The notes below the pieces were generated by a model, which was not told where the DNA came from, made no database searches, and saw nothing but the letters and a program-made list of their open reading frames with translations. Positions 1-11,420 of a stretch of 64,000 nt of DNA are shown here, one piece after another; within the stretch, counting starts at the first letter, position 1; each line of letters begins with the position of its first letter. Source of the stretch: Glebionis coronaria (Eukaryota; Streptophyta; Magnoliopsida; Asterales; Asteraceae). Position numbers and translations under genes: made by a program. The stretch covers positions 293,318,364-293,382,363 of the forward strand of contig CM046877.1 of the NCBI GenBank assembly GCA_025667525.1. Reading direction: 5' to 3'.

Positions 1-1880
1 GTATAAATAATACTTAAATAATACGAAAGTCAATTTCAAATGACCATGAAAATCCCGAAAAATAATAAAAATATAAGTGTACTACTATACCCTTTTATTC
101 AACACTTATTCATTTAAAAACTTACACCCTTGACATTGACCCGTCATAAGACGCCAAGTCAACGCAAGTCAAACCATCATTTTTACTTCCCTCGGACCAG
201 TAGCTAAGTCATTTATATAATGACTTAACACTTGAGTAAGTCACCATATCCAATAGTGAATACTCAACTCACGCCATACAAGTATTGAACTACGTGTCCA
301 AAATACCAATCAGCATGTACACTCCAAATGTACACACCAATCCAACCTATCTAGACTTGTCCGATTTCGACGAAACTTGGTGACAAACTCATAAATAATA
401 TGAATAAGACTCAGTTTAAATTTCATTCAAAAATGTTACTTTTAAGACCTTCTGCCCGACACACCTTCGTGTTACAAAAACCGGACAGTTTTACGCCTTT
501 GACTTGTAAAACCATTTTGACTTATTTAAACAATTCCGTTTGCAAAACCGACACTCGGGTTTGAAAATAGACTCATGACCTGAGGTTTATCAACTTACAA
601 CAGCCCTTGAACATTTTTAAAACTCATTTTATAGTCCCCGAGATTCGATCCAAATATCGACAACAATTTTCGGATTGCGCCGATACCCGTCTCCCGGTAC
701 ACAAATACTAAAAGTAGCATAACTTTTCGCTCGTAATGAGTTAGAAGCTCTACCTTAGCTCAAATCGAAGCTAACGAAATTCTATACGACCCTAGCTAAT
801 TAGTTTACCAACTTTATCACAGTAACAATTTCAAAAGTAGCCTTAAATTTACTTCCCAAAATAGGCCATCTAAAAATCATACCAAAACAATTTTTCGACC
901 CATTCCAACAATTCCTATAGTCCTAATATCATCCTAATATCATACTAACACATCTAAATAACTCATAACACCCTCAAATTTAATCCCACAAAAATTAAAT
1001 AATTAAAAATCTTACATGCAACAACAACCCACTATGAATATTATAATATTAACACCATTTATCACCATAAAAATGGATCAAACTTGATGTTCATCATCAA
1101 AAATTGAAAATAAAGTTAAGTGGATGCATGTGAAAAAAAATTATACCAATATGAAGCTTATCAAATTTCCAAGGTGGGTCTTTTCTTAGTTTTGCTTGAT
1201 TCAAAGTAGAAAATCAAAAATCAAATGGGTTAGGGTGAAGGGGGTGGACGGTTTGGATGAACAAGAGAGAGAGAGATTTGAGTTTTTGATAAAAATGAAT
1301 TTTTAATAAAGAAATGTGTAGCGGAAAATCCTTATATAGTGGGGTGAGGCTAGATTTTGTCAAAAATGCATTCTTTTGGTCCAAAAGTGCAAGTAAATAG
1401 TTTACAAGGTAGAAAATGTAAATTGTAAATTTTAAAAATATTTACGGGGCTCGGGTTTCGTAAAAATACTTTTCGAAAGTTAAAACGCTTCAAAATATAA
1501 TAACAAAGCTTCGACACGACTTAAAACGCAATTAAATCGAAAACGTCGAAAATATATAATATCGAGACATTCGATAATAAAATGTAAATTTTTTGGCATC
1601 CGTCGGTATCGCGATCACTAATAGTTATCGTCATTCATTAAAACGTAAAATACGAGAAATAAAGATTAAATATAATAAAAATCATTTTTATGATTATTTG
1701 AGAATATAATATCGATACCTAACATATTCCTTGTCGGTTTTCATCTAATCGAAATTCTTACGCTAGTTTCAAGTCATAACCTTCTCGGTTAGTCGATAAT
1801 TTAAAATTCTCATTAAAGCAAACACGTAATACGTAATAGTCGAGATTAAAATAACGACCTGAAATTGACGGATTGTCACA
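1..1880 (-). repeat. Element A 3' LTR (partial)
   Basis: This stretch matches 21883-22122 joined to 33832-35462 almost base for base with a few small indels. Its right end at 1880 is the LTR start on the coding strand (TGTGACAATCCG) and abuts a purine-rich tract. A TATATAA box on the minus strand lies at 1333-1339. No gene is present. Confidence 0.93.
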
Positions 1881-1895
1881 TCATCCCCACCAAAT
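1881..1895 (-). other. Element A polypurine tract
   Basis: On the minus strand this reads as a G-rich purine run (TTTGGTGGGGATGA) directly before the 3' LTR start. This is where plus-strand DNA synthesis primes in Ty3/gypsy elements. The position is seen; the role is family knowledge. Confidence 0.8.
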
Positions 1896-1916
1896 TAGGA
1901 TCTTCGCCCTCGAAGA

Positions 1917-3567
1917 TCAACTTGCGTTCTTGCCCGATCGCTTGTTGAAATCAAAGAGATGAGGGTAATGCTTCCACATTTGGTCTTCTCGTTCCCAAGT
2001 AGACTCCGGTCCTCTTCGAGAGTTCCATCGAACTTTGACAATAGGTATTCGGCTTTGCTTCAGCTGCTTGACCTCACGATCCATGATCTCGACTGGTTCT
2101 TCAATAAAGTGCAACTTTTTATCAACCTTAACCTCGTCTAACGGTATAACGAGTTCTTCATCGGATAAACACTTCTTCAGATTCGACACGTGAAAAGTGT
2201 TATGAATCCCATACAGCTCTTGTGGTAGTTCAAGTTGGTATGCCACGGGTCCCACTCTAGATGTAATCTTGAATGGTCCGATATAACGAGGACTCAACTT
2301 CCCACGTTTTCTAAATCATACAACACCTTTCCATGGTGATACCTTTAGCATAACCTTATCTCCCACGTTAAACTCCAATGGTTTTCTTCTCACATCCGCA
2401 TAACTCTTCTGTCGGCTTCGAGCAGACAACAACCTATTCTTGATTTGCACAATCATATCCGTCGTCTCTCTAATCAAATCGGGTCCAGTGAGTTGGGCAT
2501 CACCAACCTCACTCCAGCTAACGGGTGATCTACATCTTCTCCCATAAAGTGCTTCAAAAGGTGCAGCTTTAATACTCGCGTGATAACTGTTATTGTACGA
2601 TAATTCGGCCAAATGTAAGTGCTTATCCCAGCTACTTCCAAAGTCTATCACACAAGCACGTAGCATATCCTCCAAAGTTTGGATTGTTCTTTCGCTTTGC
2701 CCATCAGTTTATGGATGATAGGCTGTGCTCATATCCAAATTGGTTCCTAACGACTTTTGAAGTCATCTCCAAAATCCAAAAGCAAAACGACTATCTCTAT
2801 CGGAAATGATTGAAATCGGAACACCATGCTTGCACACGATTTCCTTCAGATAAATATCGGCGAGTTTCTACAAACCGAACCTCTCGTTGATTGGAATAAA
2901 ATGAGCGGATTTAGTTAAACGATCGACAATAACCCAAATTGCATCGAACCCAAACGGTGTCCTTGGGAGTTTTGTGATGAAGTCCATCGTAATTCGCTCC
3001 CATTTCCAGATTGGAATTTCAGGTTGGACAAGTAATCCTGACGGCTTCTGATATTCAGCTTTCACTTTTGCACATGTTAAGCATTTCGCGACGTATGTTG
3101 CAATATCAGCTTTCATATTCGGCCACCAGTATAACTTTTTCAAGTCTTGGTACATTTTGTCTGATCCAGGATGAATGGAATACTTGGACTTATGAGATTC
3201 TAACATAATCAAGTCTCTCAGTCCACCATATAATGGTAACCAGATTCGACCTCTCAAACATTTGATACCATCGGCTTGCGTCTCAAATGTTTCACCGTCT
3301 CCTCTAAATCTTTCGGCTGCAATATTTTCCTTCTTGCTTGCTTCAATTTGTGCGTTTCGAATCTGCTCAGGTAAGTCATTATGAACTGTCACTACCAAAG
3401 CACGCACTCGAATCGGTTTCTCCCTTTCCTTTCGACTTAACGCGTCAGCTACCACGTTCGCCTTTCCTGGATGATAACGAATTTCGCAGTCGTAATCACT
3501 CAAGAGTTCAACACATCGGCGTTGCCTCATATTTAGCTCCTTTTGATCCAGTATGTATTGTAGGCTT
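1917..3567 (-). pseudogene. Element A RNase H end, integrase and chromodomain-like tail (broken)
   Basis: This is the C-terminal half of A's polyprotein, read from 3567 down to 1917 in one frame. It starts in the RNase H domain, cut by B right after the TDHKS motif whose other half is at 17456. It continues through the integrase zinc region (CLTCAKVK), the core (ITMDF, then SDRDSRF), the TDGQSERT motif and a C-terminal module ending in a chromodomain-like stretch ([16 protein letters not shown]). In-frame stops lie at 2868-2870, 2763-2765, 2709-2711 and 2316-2318. The 2709 stop replaces the glutamine usually found before TDGQSE. There is no frameshift, so decay here is by point mutation only. 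The product would integrate cDNA in the nucleus; this copy cannot make it. Confidence 0.92.
3563..3567. repeat. Target-site duplication of B, left copy (ggctt)
   Basis: The 5-bp ggctt at 3563-3567 is repeated at 17451-17455 directly outside the two LTR ends of B. Removing B plus one copy restores a continuous RNase H reading frame of A. Confidence 0.97.
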
Positions 3568-4624
3568 TGATGAGATGGCATTTATACATGATCTCATCGT
3601 TCTTTTCGAGCTTTAAATGCACAAAAATGTCATAAAATACCATATATATGCTTGTGTTTGTGTACTTGTGTATTTTAGGTATGGATATCGTGAAAAAGAC
3701 AAAAGATCACAAGTTACAAGGAAAAACGGACACGAGAAACAAAGCCGTACAAAGAACCGGGCCCTAATCATGGAAATTCTCAACAAAATACCTTGAAGAT
3801 TTGAAGACAAACAAGATTGATCCTCATTTATGGAAGAAATGACACTTAAAACCCTTGTATATTCATAATTACAAGTTTGGTCCCTTAAGTTTGTCAAAAT
3901 TACACAAAAGGTCCTTCAACTTTGAAGAAATGGCAAGATTAGTCCCTCAACAAATCCAAACTTCCAATAATGGTCCCTCATGAAGATTAAGATACATTGA
4001 ATACCTTTGAAGATCAACAAAGTCCAAAATCAGCCCTTGCAATATTCAAAAATGTCAAAAAGAACCCTTGAAACACTTTTTGTAAAGTTTGTGCCAAAAA
4101 TGACAAAAGGTGAAACGTTGATACATGTAAAATGGGCGCTGATAGAAGTTTGCATCCAAGTGACAAAAGAAAGGAAGGACAAGGGCTGAATGTGTGCATA
4201 CTGAAACATTTAAACACACAAACACGCGCCAAACAACTCCACTCCACCAAAAACGGATCAAAAGGACAACTATTCACCTTTACAGCCCAGATTTTACACC
4301 AACTTAAACAAAGGGTAAAATGAAATTACCCAGGCACACGTTTGATTCACACATGCAGGAACCTATCCCACACACAAAACCCTCAACTCCACTCACTATG
4401 GACCCCACCCCAATACCCTTTCCACCAATCAGCAAGCAACTTAGCCTCCAAGTCATGTGACGTGTCAAGATCAACAGCTGAGAGCCTTTGCTTGATCACA
4501 AAGCTAAAATGAACGTGTATGATCATTTTGGACAGCTCAACAACAACAAACATACTCAAGGACTTAGGGCATTTAGGGAATTTCACATCTAGGGTTTATG
4601 AACAGTGTAACCTTGGCATTTGCC

Positions 4625-4632
4625 TATAAAAA
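4625..4632 (+). promoter_or_regulatory. TATA box of B 5' LTR
   Basis: TATAAAAA follows the phrase GGCATTTGCC. The same box is present at 14731 in the 3' LTR and, as TATAAAAG, at 49720 and 62205 in the F LTRs. Transcription of the element would start some 25-35 bp downstream (inference). Confidence 0.7.
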
Positions 4633-5806
4633 GACTCCTCAACATGTGAGAGAGCTTTTGTTCCAGATTTTAGCTTTTAATCTTTGTAATTCCTTTTTAT
4701 GAAATAAAGTTTGAATTTCTTAAAATTTTGAGTTTAATCTGTTATTTATAAAAGTTTGGTGTTGGAGAAGCTAAAATCTGAGTTCCATTATCATTGTTTG
4801 AAGGTTTTTGAGGCAAGGTTTTAAGTGATAAAGCTTGTGCATCAAAAATCAGAAGTTGGCATATTATTTTGATCTCACTTTGTGGTTTGTTCATCTTAGC
4901 AGTTTGGAAGCTGGTACTTGTTTTGCTAGTACCTCAGCTCAAACAATCCAGGGCCTGGATGTAGGTCTTGGAGGTTTGCACCTTCTTCCCTTTTCATTTT
5001 CTCTTTAAGTTTCTGAAAAATTTGTGATTTTTGTGGATTATTGCTTGAATCTGTGTTATTGTGGATGTTTATTATTGATTTGGTTTGTTTTGATGTTTAT
5101 AAGGTGTTATTGATCTGATTTGTGGGTTGAATCTTAATGATCCTTTGAAAAATTTGTGAAAATAAGTTTTAAAAGGGTGTTTGGGATTACTGCATAAGTT
5201 GGATTTGTGGTTTGATAAGTGCTTGTGTGTTGTATGCAAGTATTGGAATCTGTTATTTGGGAGCATTTGTGCATCTGTTTGCAGGTTTTGTGGTCTTAAA
5301 CACATTGATTCATAGATTGGCTATAAAATCTTCATAACTTGGTAAAATTGGCTAGGATTTTGAGGACACCTAGATCTAAGCTTAGGTTAAGGGTAACAAG
5401 TGCTAAATCATAGCTAATCACACTAGGGTAGAGGGATTTGAGGCTTGAAATTGGATCAAGTGTCAAGTATATCAGCAAATTTGTTTCTGCATATGTTCTT
5501 TGTTCATCAGTAACTTTTTATGCTTTGATCTTGCTATTTACTTTGATTCAGTGTTTTATTCTTGTTGCATTGTGATTTCTAGTTTGAGGATTGTTGTTTT
5601 GTTGCTTGGATCTTATTTGTTTGCTGCTTGTGAGGATATTTGGCTATTTGGATTGCTTTGATCATAGCTTATAAGCCCACTGGCTTATTAGCTTATTTGT
5701 GCCAAAACACATCAAGTTTACCCAACTGGTAAGCCTTGATTCACAAGGTTTGCACTCAAACCTTGACCAGCAGGGTGAAAAACAAGTCCTTACACTTCAT
5801 TAAGTC

Positions 5807-5856
5807 TGTCAACGCCCACTTTGTTCCTGTCAGCGTTTGATTTCAACTTATCAGCG
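5807..5856 (-). repeat. Three 21-bp-spaced CGYTGAYA motifs in B 5' LTR
   Basis: Complements of CGTTGACA, CGCTGACA and CGCTGATA start at 5807, 5828 and 5849, exactly 21 bp apart. The 3' LTR keeps them at 15913, 15934 and 15955 (spacing 21 and 21). The aligned part of the F LTR (about 50850-51400) lacks them. They match the motif arrays in Sirevirus C but lie on the other strand. Confidence 0.85.
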
Positions 5857-7349
5857 TTTGACTTTTGGTCAAACTTGGTTTTCAGCTTATTTGAATATGT
5901 TTTGCTTATTGGTACATGCAACAACTTAGTCTTTGTAATAGAACTCATTTTTCTCAGCTTAATATCAAGTCTGGAAGTTTACAAGTCTTTTGGTTAAGCT
6001 TTTGCTAGGAAACTAGCTTATTTGGCTTTTTCAGCCAGCTTATCTGTTCTTACAGCTTATTCTACTTGGCTTTTTGTGATTTTCTGGATTGATTATTCTT
6101 ATTTAAGCTATTTGTGAGCTTTTGCGACAAACTAGAGCTTCTGAGGTGCATTATTTCTCAAACCCGACTATTTTGTCGTTTTGTGGATTTTTGCTTTTTT
6201 TATTTTCTGGCTTATTGAGTGTGCTTATTGAAAATTTCTTTTGACAGATCTCTTAAGCATCCAAAAAGAGGGTTGTGTGTCAAATTAGAGCTTATGGCAT
6301 TAGCTTTTGGCTTAATGGGCTGAAAAGCCCAATAAGAATAAGCTTTGTGTTCAATAAGCTGTGATAAGCACATTTTCAGCTTTTGGGCCTTTAGAGTTTT
6401 GTTCTTAGAATTAAATTTTAAGTCAGATAGGGCTTTTCCAAGTCAATTGGGCCAAGTTTGACTTTTTGGGCCCAAAAGGCCATTTAGGTTGACTGTTTTT
6501 GGATTTGGCCCATTTGAGGGCCCATTAGGGGTATTTTGGTCTTTTCACTTTGATTTTCTGTTTATTTAGGTTAAAATAAACTAGTTTGCAAGTTTTTTAG
6601 AATTTTTTATAATTTTTGGATTTTTAATATTATTTTCTATTATTTTATTATTATTTTTAAATTTTCACTTTTTCAAACTTTTTACATTTTTCTTAGGTTA
6701 AATACATTAAAATAAGAATTTAGCATCTTTTAGAATAATTTTATCACTTATAGATTAATTTTTATAATTATTTTAAGTTTTAATAGTTTTTAATTCATTT
6801 TAAATAGTTTTTATTAGTTTTAAAATTTCTAAAAATAGTTTTTAATCTTTTTAGGTCATTTTAGAGGTTTATCAATTGAAAATTCTTTATTTGGGCTTTT
6901 TGATAATTTATTTGATTTTTAGGGCTCTAATTAGCATTTAAAAAATTGAATATTTAATTATTTAAAAGGTTTGAAAAAGTTTTGATAATTGGTAAACTCT
7001 TATTTTATTATTTTTGATTTTTTTGGTGAATTTTTGGTAATTTTTAGAATTTATTTTATTTTTGGTGATTTTTTTAGGTTCTACGTCTTAACTTTCTAAT
7101 AGTGATTTTTAGTTAATTTTTATTTTTTTTCGACTTCGTCATTTTCTCTTCTAATTCCCTTCTAAACCAATCATTAATTGCAAACTTTTGGCAAGTTTTT
7201 CACACACATATACCTCCTTGGGAAACGAACTTACACACCATTAAGGGTCGTTAGTGTTGATTTTTCCTAAAATCATCACTCGATACTTTCCGCTCATTTA
7301 CGCTCTTTTGTTTTCCTAAACAAGAGTTGTAAAATAAATACATCAATTT

Positions 7350-7367
7350 TGGCGCCGCTGCCGGGGA
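7350..7367 (+). other. Element B primer binding site (Asp-tRNA type)
   Basis: TGGCGCCGCTGCCGGGGA begins four bases after the LTR end. It matches, with about one difference, the complement of the 3' end of plant tRNA-Asp, the usual Athila primer. F has the identical site at 52620-52637. Confidence 0.85.
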
Positions 7368-8084
7368 GGTGTGTCGTGATTAATTTGCATTGTTGTTTTT
7401 AATATTAACCAAATATTATTTGTATTAGTAGAACTCTACTAATACGTATTATCGGTTTTCTTGGTTTTTCTTGTACAAATATTATTAATATATTGTATTA
7501 AGTATCACAATCAAAATACAATATCTCCAAAAGTGTGAAAACACAACCTTAATTGGGATTTGATCTCCTAATTATTGTATTCGAATCTCAAACAAAAAGA
7601 AAAAGGCAAAAATAGATAAATACTTTCGTGAAGCTCGATTTTGAAAAATACAAACTATTAGGTGGGTATAAGGCGGGTATTATAAAATATACCCTAAGGA
7701 AAAAGGCTCTTAAGTGCTTCGCGCCGCCTCCTTTCCCCGCTTGCTTGTGAGTATTTTGAGATTGAAGGCTAATCGAGGGTTTTGCCGCCCAAAGTATTAT
7801 TACGTATACTATATTTGCTTGGTTTTCTTTGTGATTAAACCCTCTTGAACAATTTGGTTTTCACCAAAGTTCTAAAGTCATTGGAAGACGTTCACTCCAC
7901 GTGATCGTTTTCATTCCTTTGAGGCTTCTTTAATCAAGAGTTTGATTCGAGGAGAGATTTTGTAGATTGTTGTCTACGAAGATACACCAAAATCCAAAAA
8001 AACTAAATATCATCAAAAACACAAAAAGATTGAAAATCCACAAAACAACCAAAAAGAATCTTCTTTGCTCAACTCCCATTCTTC
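7368..8084 (+). other. Element B leader between primer site and gag
   Basis: This 0.7-kb untranslated leader is closely matched by 52638-53353 in F and more loosely by 45895-46309 in E. The best-conserved piece is around the phrase AAAGGCAAAAATAGATAAATA. It contains no credible ORF. RNA packaging and dimer signals are expected in such a region, but none can be named from the sequence. Confidence 0.75.
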
Positions 8085-11000
8085 GTGAAGTTTATGATCA
8101 CTCGTAATCAAGCAAAACGAGCTCGTAAACGACTTCAAAAGCAAGCCAATCAAGAGACGTTGATTGTTGAAGATCCTCCAATTGTTGAACCTATTGTAGA
8201 ACAAGAAGTCGTCATGGCTAATCGTACTATGATGGAGTTGCTACAAGCACCCACCGAGGGTTTTGGAGAGGCTATTGTAATTCCCGCCATTCTTGCGGAG
8301 AATTTCGAGATTAAGACGGGTTTAATGTCGATGTTGCAAGCAAATAAGTTTAGAGGTCACGAGAAATACAACCCGCATTACCATATTAGGAATTTCAACC
8401 GTCTCACCGCCACTAGCAAATTTAAGGATGTTCCACATGACGCCATTAAGATGATGTTGTTTCCATACTCGTTGGATGGACCCGCAAAAATTTGGCTCGA
8501 GAAAGAACCGCCAAATTCGATTTTGACATGGGCCGATCTCGTTTCTAAGTTTGTGAACAAGTTTTTTCCACCATCTAAAACAACACACTTAAAAAATGAG
8601 ATTTCACGATTTGTGCAAAGAAATAATGAAAGTTTTTCAATGGCATGGGAACGCTTTAAAGAGATGTTACATGAATGTCCACACCATGATTTTACGGAAT
8701 TGCATCAAGTGGATACTTTTTATAATGGGCTTAATGATCATGAACGAGATTATTTGAATGCCGCCGCGGGTGGTAATTTTTTGTGCAAGACGACAAATGA
8801 GGCTTTACAAATCATTGAAAATAGATCTAAGGTTTATAACCCTCGTAACACACCGAGTGTTGCCAATATGGGTTCGTCATCTTCGTCACAATCGTCTCGT
8901 AGCATTAACGCCTTACATGATGAAGCTAATGAGGAAAATCGATTTTTTGATAGATTTGCTAATCTTATGTCCCATTGGAAGGCTCAAGAAGCTTCCAATT
9001 CCGCTTCGGTTAAAGCGGTTGCTAAGAGTTGTTTATCTTGTGGGGGAGCTCATGATCTTTCCGAGTGCATTACCGCGGATGGTAACACTTCGAGTGCTTA
9101 TGTAGCAACGGGAACTTACAACCAAAACGGTCAAGGTTCCCGCCAAAATCAAGCTCCACCAAACCAAAATGCTAACAATTATCGAAACAACAACCAAGGT
9201 AATTACCAAGGCAACAAACACAATTACAAAAAAGGGAATTATCAAAGTGGGAATGGACAAATCTCTAATCAAAACCAAAACCGTGATTTTCAAAACACTA
9301 CACAAGGTTTTCAAAATGCTCACACTAAAAATTTGCAAGGAGAATTTTTTGATTATGCAAAAGCAAATGATGCTAAATTTGATAATATGCAACGTGAGAT
9401 GATTAGCTTAAGGTCCGAGTTGAAAAACGAGCTTAAAAATGAACTTGCTAATGAACTTAAAACTCATGCAAACAAAATGGAAGGAAATGTCACACGTCTT
9501 CAACAAAATCAACAAAAGATGGAATTAGGACAACATGAGATTAAGCAAGAGTTATTAAAAGCGGATGCTAGGCAATCAAAATTTGAGGACCGAATGGCTA
9601 AGATGTTTGAAGCAATCATGTGTAAACCCTCTTCTTCGGGTGGTCTTCCTAGTGATACCATTAACAACCCGAGGGGAGAATTGAAGGTTGTTGCTACACG
9701 AAGTGGTAAAACTTTCAAGGAACCAATCTCTCGTACAAATACTTCTAAGGAGAAGGAAATCGAGAAAGAACCCGAGGTGATGGTCGAAAAGGAGCACATT
9801 ACAATCCCACGAAGTACCGCTCATACCACACCTACGGTTGAACCAATACCAATTGTGGAACCCGAGTTTCCAAGGCCGTTGCCTAATGACCAACCCACAC
9901 CACCTTTACCCTACCCTTCGAGACGAAACAAAGAAAAAGCACAAGAACGGAATAATTATCAATTTGAGCTATTTATGAAAATGTTTTGTGATTTACATTT
10001 TAACATAAGTTTTGCCGACGCTCTTATCATGATGCCTCGATTCGCCGCAAACTTCAAAAGTATGCTAAACAACAAAGAGAAGTTACAACAATTGTCTAGT
10101 TGTTCATCGGTTTTTCTTAGCCGCATACCACAAAAAGTCGGTGATCCCGGTAAATTTTTGATTCCGTGTGCTATTCAAGATATGGAGGAATGCTACGCCT
10201 TGGCCGATCTTGGTGCTAGTATTAATTTAATGCCTCTCGAGATTTTCAAATCGCTTTCGCTTCCGGCTCTTACTCCTTCGAACATGTCTATCGAGATGGC
10301 CGATCATTCTACGATTTTAGCATGTGGAGTAGCCGAGGACGTTTTCGTTAAAGTCGGAAAGTTTTACTATCCCGTTGACTTTATCGTTGTAGACATTCCT
10401 ATCGATCGAAAAGTTCCTCTCATTTTGGGTCGTTCATTTTTGGATACATCAAGAGCACTTATCGATGTTCATGCTCGAAAAATCACCCTTCGTTTCAATG
10501 AGGAAGAACTTGTCATCAATGCAACACAAAACTCCAATCTTTCTCATGTCTATTCTATTGCAACTTTAAACCATGGTGATTCAACCAAAGTCGTTTGCAA
10601 AGAATTTTCACCAAGAGTTTTAGGAAATGTCGCCAAAAACAATTTACCATTTCCTCCGCCGGTGGAGGTTATGAGTGTAAAGCCTACAAAGAAGAAACCG
10701 TCAATACTTGAATCGAAAAATCTTTTACCTCACCTCGAACATTCATTCTTGAAAAGTGTTGATAAGTTGCCGGTTTCTACGGAAGGTGTTTCGGATGATG
10801 AATATGTAGACCCCGATGGGGAGGTTTACTTCGTCGATAAACGTTTTGAGAACTTGCCACCACCAAAACCAAAACGGTTTCAAAATGTGAGAATTTTTAG
10901 TGTAACTAACATCGTCTTAGAAACACCAAATATTTTCGACATAATCAAAAAGGGTTTTCATAAAGAGAGTTTAAAAGATAAAAAAGGAAAAGATTTTAAA

Positions 11001-11420
11001 TGTGATTTAATTGATTTTTCTACAAATCTAACTCCGTCATCACCACGTGTTTTGAGTGCTACAAGCTCGTCTACCCCTTTTGACGATGCTTTGTGTGGTT
11101 CTAGTATGGGGGAAGCCCCTTATGTTCCCTCATCCTTGTCCACCGAGGACGAGATATTTGATCCCGGAATTGCTTATATAGGGAAATCTCGGTCTTCCAC
11201 CGATGCAATAAATGGAAAATCTTTCTATTTGCTTGGTGCGAGTCTACCTCGAGTAGCTCAAAAGTTTGTCTTACCAATTGTCTCACCCTTCTACTTCTCA
11301 TCTATTTTCTTCAAACTCTTCGAGTTTATGGCACATGTTGAAGTGGCGTTAATTTGTTTTTCCAATGAAAACGAAAACGCCGTTTTCGACCCCGGTATTT
11401 TGAATCATTTAAGGACTTAG
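8085..11420 (+). CDS. Athila-type Gag-protease with a novel C-terminal segment (1111 aa)
   Basis: This is a single uninterrupted frame. Residues about 1-300 are the retrotransposon Gag (capsid) region, with the WLEKEPPNSILTW and FFPPSKTTHLKNE phrases. A CX2CX3HX4C zinc knuckle lies at residues 316-328 (CLSCGGAHDLSEC). An Asn/Gln-rich linker follows, then a charged, probably coiled region near 430-500. The aspartic protease has its catalytic Asp at about residue 708 within ALADLGASINLMP. From about residue 898 to the end the protein no longer follows the RT start seen in F. This tail of about 214 residues is unrecognised. It has two FDPGI motifs (1025-1029 and 1101-1105) on either side of a hydrophobic stretch (about 1060-1093) that could span a membrane. 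The ATG at 8085 is shared with F at 53354. Gag and protease would form and process the particle; the role of the tail is unknown. Confidence 0.93.
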   Translation: MKFMITRNQAKRARKRLQKQANQETLIVEDPPIVEPIVEQEVVMANRTMMELLQAPTEGFGEAIVIPAILAENFEIKTGLMSMLQANKFRGHEKYNPHYHIRNFNRLTATSKFKDVPHDAIKMMLFPYSLDGPAKIWLEKEPPNSILTWADLVSKFVNKFFPPSKTTHLKNEISRFVQRNNESFSMAWERFKEMLHECPHHDFTELHQVDTFYNGLNDHERDYLNAAAGGNFLCKTTNEALQIIENRSKVYNPRNTPSVANMGSSSSSQSSRSINALHDEANEENRFFDRFANLMSHWKAQEASNSASVKAVAKSCLSCGGAHDLSECITADGNTSSAYVATGTYNQNGQGSRQNQAPPNQNANNYRNNNQGNYQGNKHNYKKGNYQSGNGQISNQNQNRDFQNTTQGFQNAHTKNLQGEFFDYAKANDAKFDNMQREMISLRSELKNELKNELANELKTHANKMEGNVTRLQQNQQKMELGQHEIKQELLKADARQSKFEDRMAKMFEAIMCKPSSSGGLPSDTINNPRGELKVVATRSGKTFKEPISRTNTSKEKEIEKEPEVMVEKEHITIPRSTAHTTPTVEPIPIVEPEFPRPLPNDQPTPPLPYPSRRNKEKAQERNNYQFELFMKMFCDLHFNISFADALIMMPRFAANFKSMLNNKEKLQQLSSCSSVFLSRIPQKVGDPGKFLIPCAIQDMEECYALADLGASINLMPLEIFKSLSLPALTPSNMSIEMADHSTILACGVAEDVFVKVGKFYYPVDFIVVDIPIDRKVPLILGRSFLDTSRALIDVHARKITLRFNEEELVINATQNSNLSHVYSIATLNHGDSTKVVCKEFSPRVLGNVAKNNLPFPPPVEVMSVKPTKKKPSILESKNLLPHLEHSFLKSVDKLPVSTEGVSDDEYVDPDGEVYFVDKRFENLPPPKPKRFQNVRIFSVTNIVLETPNIFDIIKKGFHKESLKDKKGKDFKCDLIDFSTNLTPSSPRVLSATSSSTPFDDALCGSSMGEAPYVPSSLSTEDEIFDPGIAYIGKSRSSTDAINGKSFYLLGASLPRVAQKFVLPIVSPFYFSSIFFKLFEFMAHVEVALICFSNENENAVFDPGILNHLRT

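Larger units (their letters stand above)
3568..7345 (+). repeat. Element B 5' LTR
   Basis: The LTR starts TGATGAGATGG and ends AATACATCA, and its near-identical copy is 13674-17450. It contains a TATA box at 4625, a short CGAC/GTCG inverted repeat at 6165-6178, a three-copy 21-bp-spaced motif at 5807-5856, and a strongly T-rich zone at about 6580-7130. Short minus-strand ORFs here are conserved only because the LTR is duplicated. No host gene is seen. Confidence 0.96.

Noticed and set aside
3613..3897. Minus-strand ORF repeated at 13719-14003
   Set aside because: It is repeated only because it lies in the LTR. Its frame is antisense to the transcript and has no recognisable domain.
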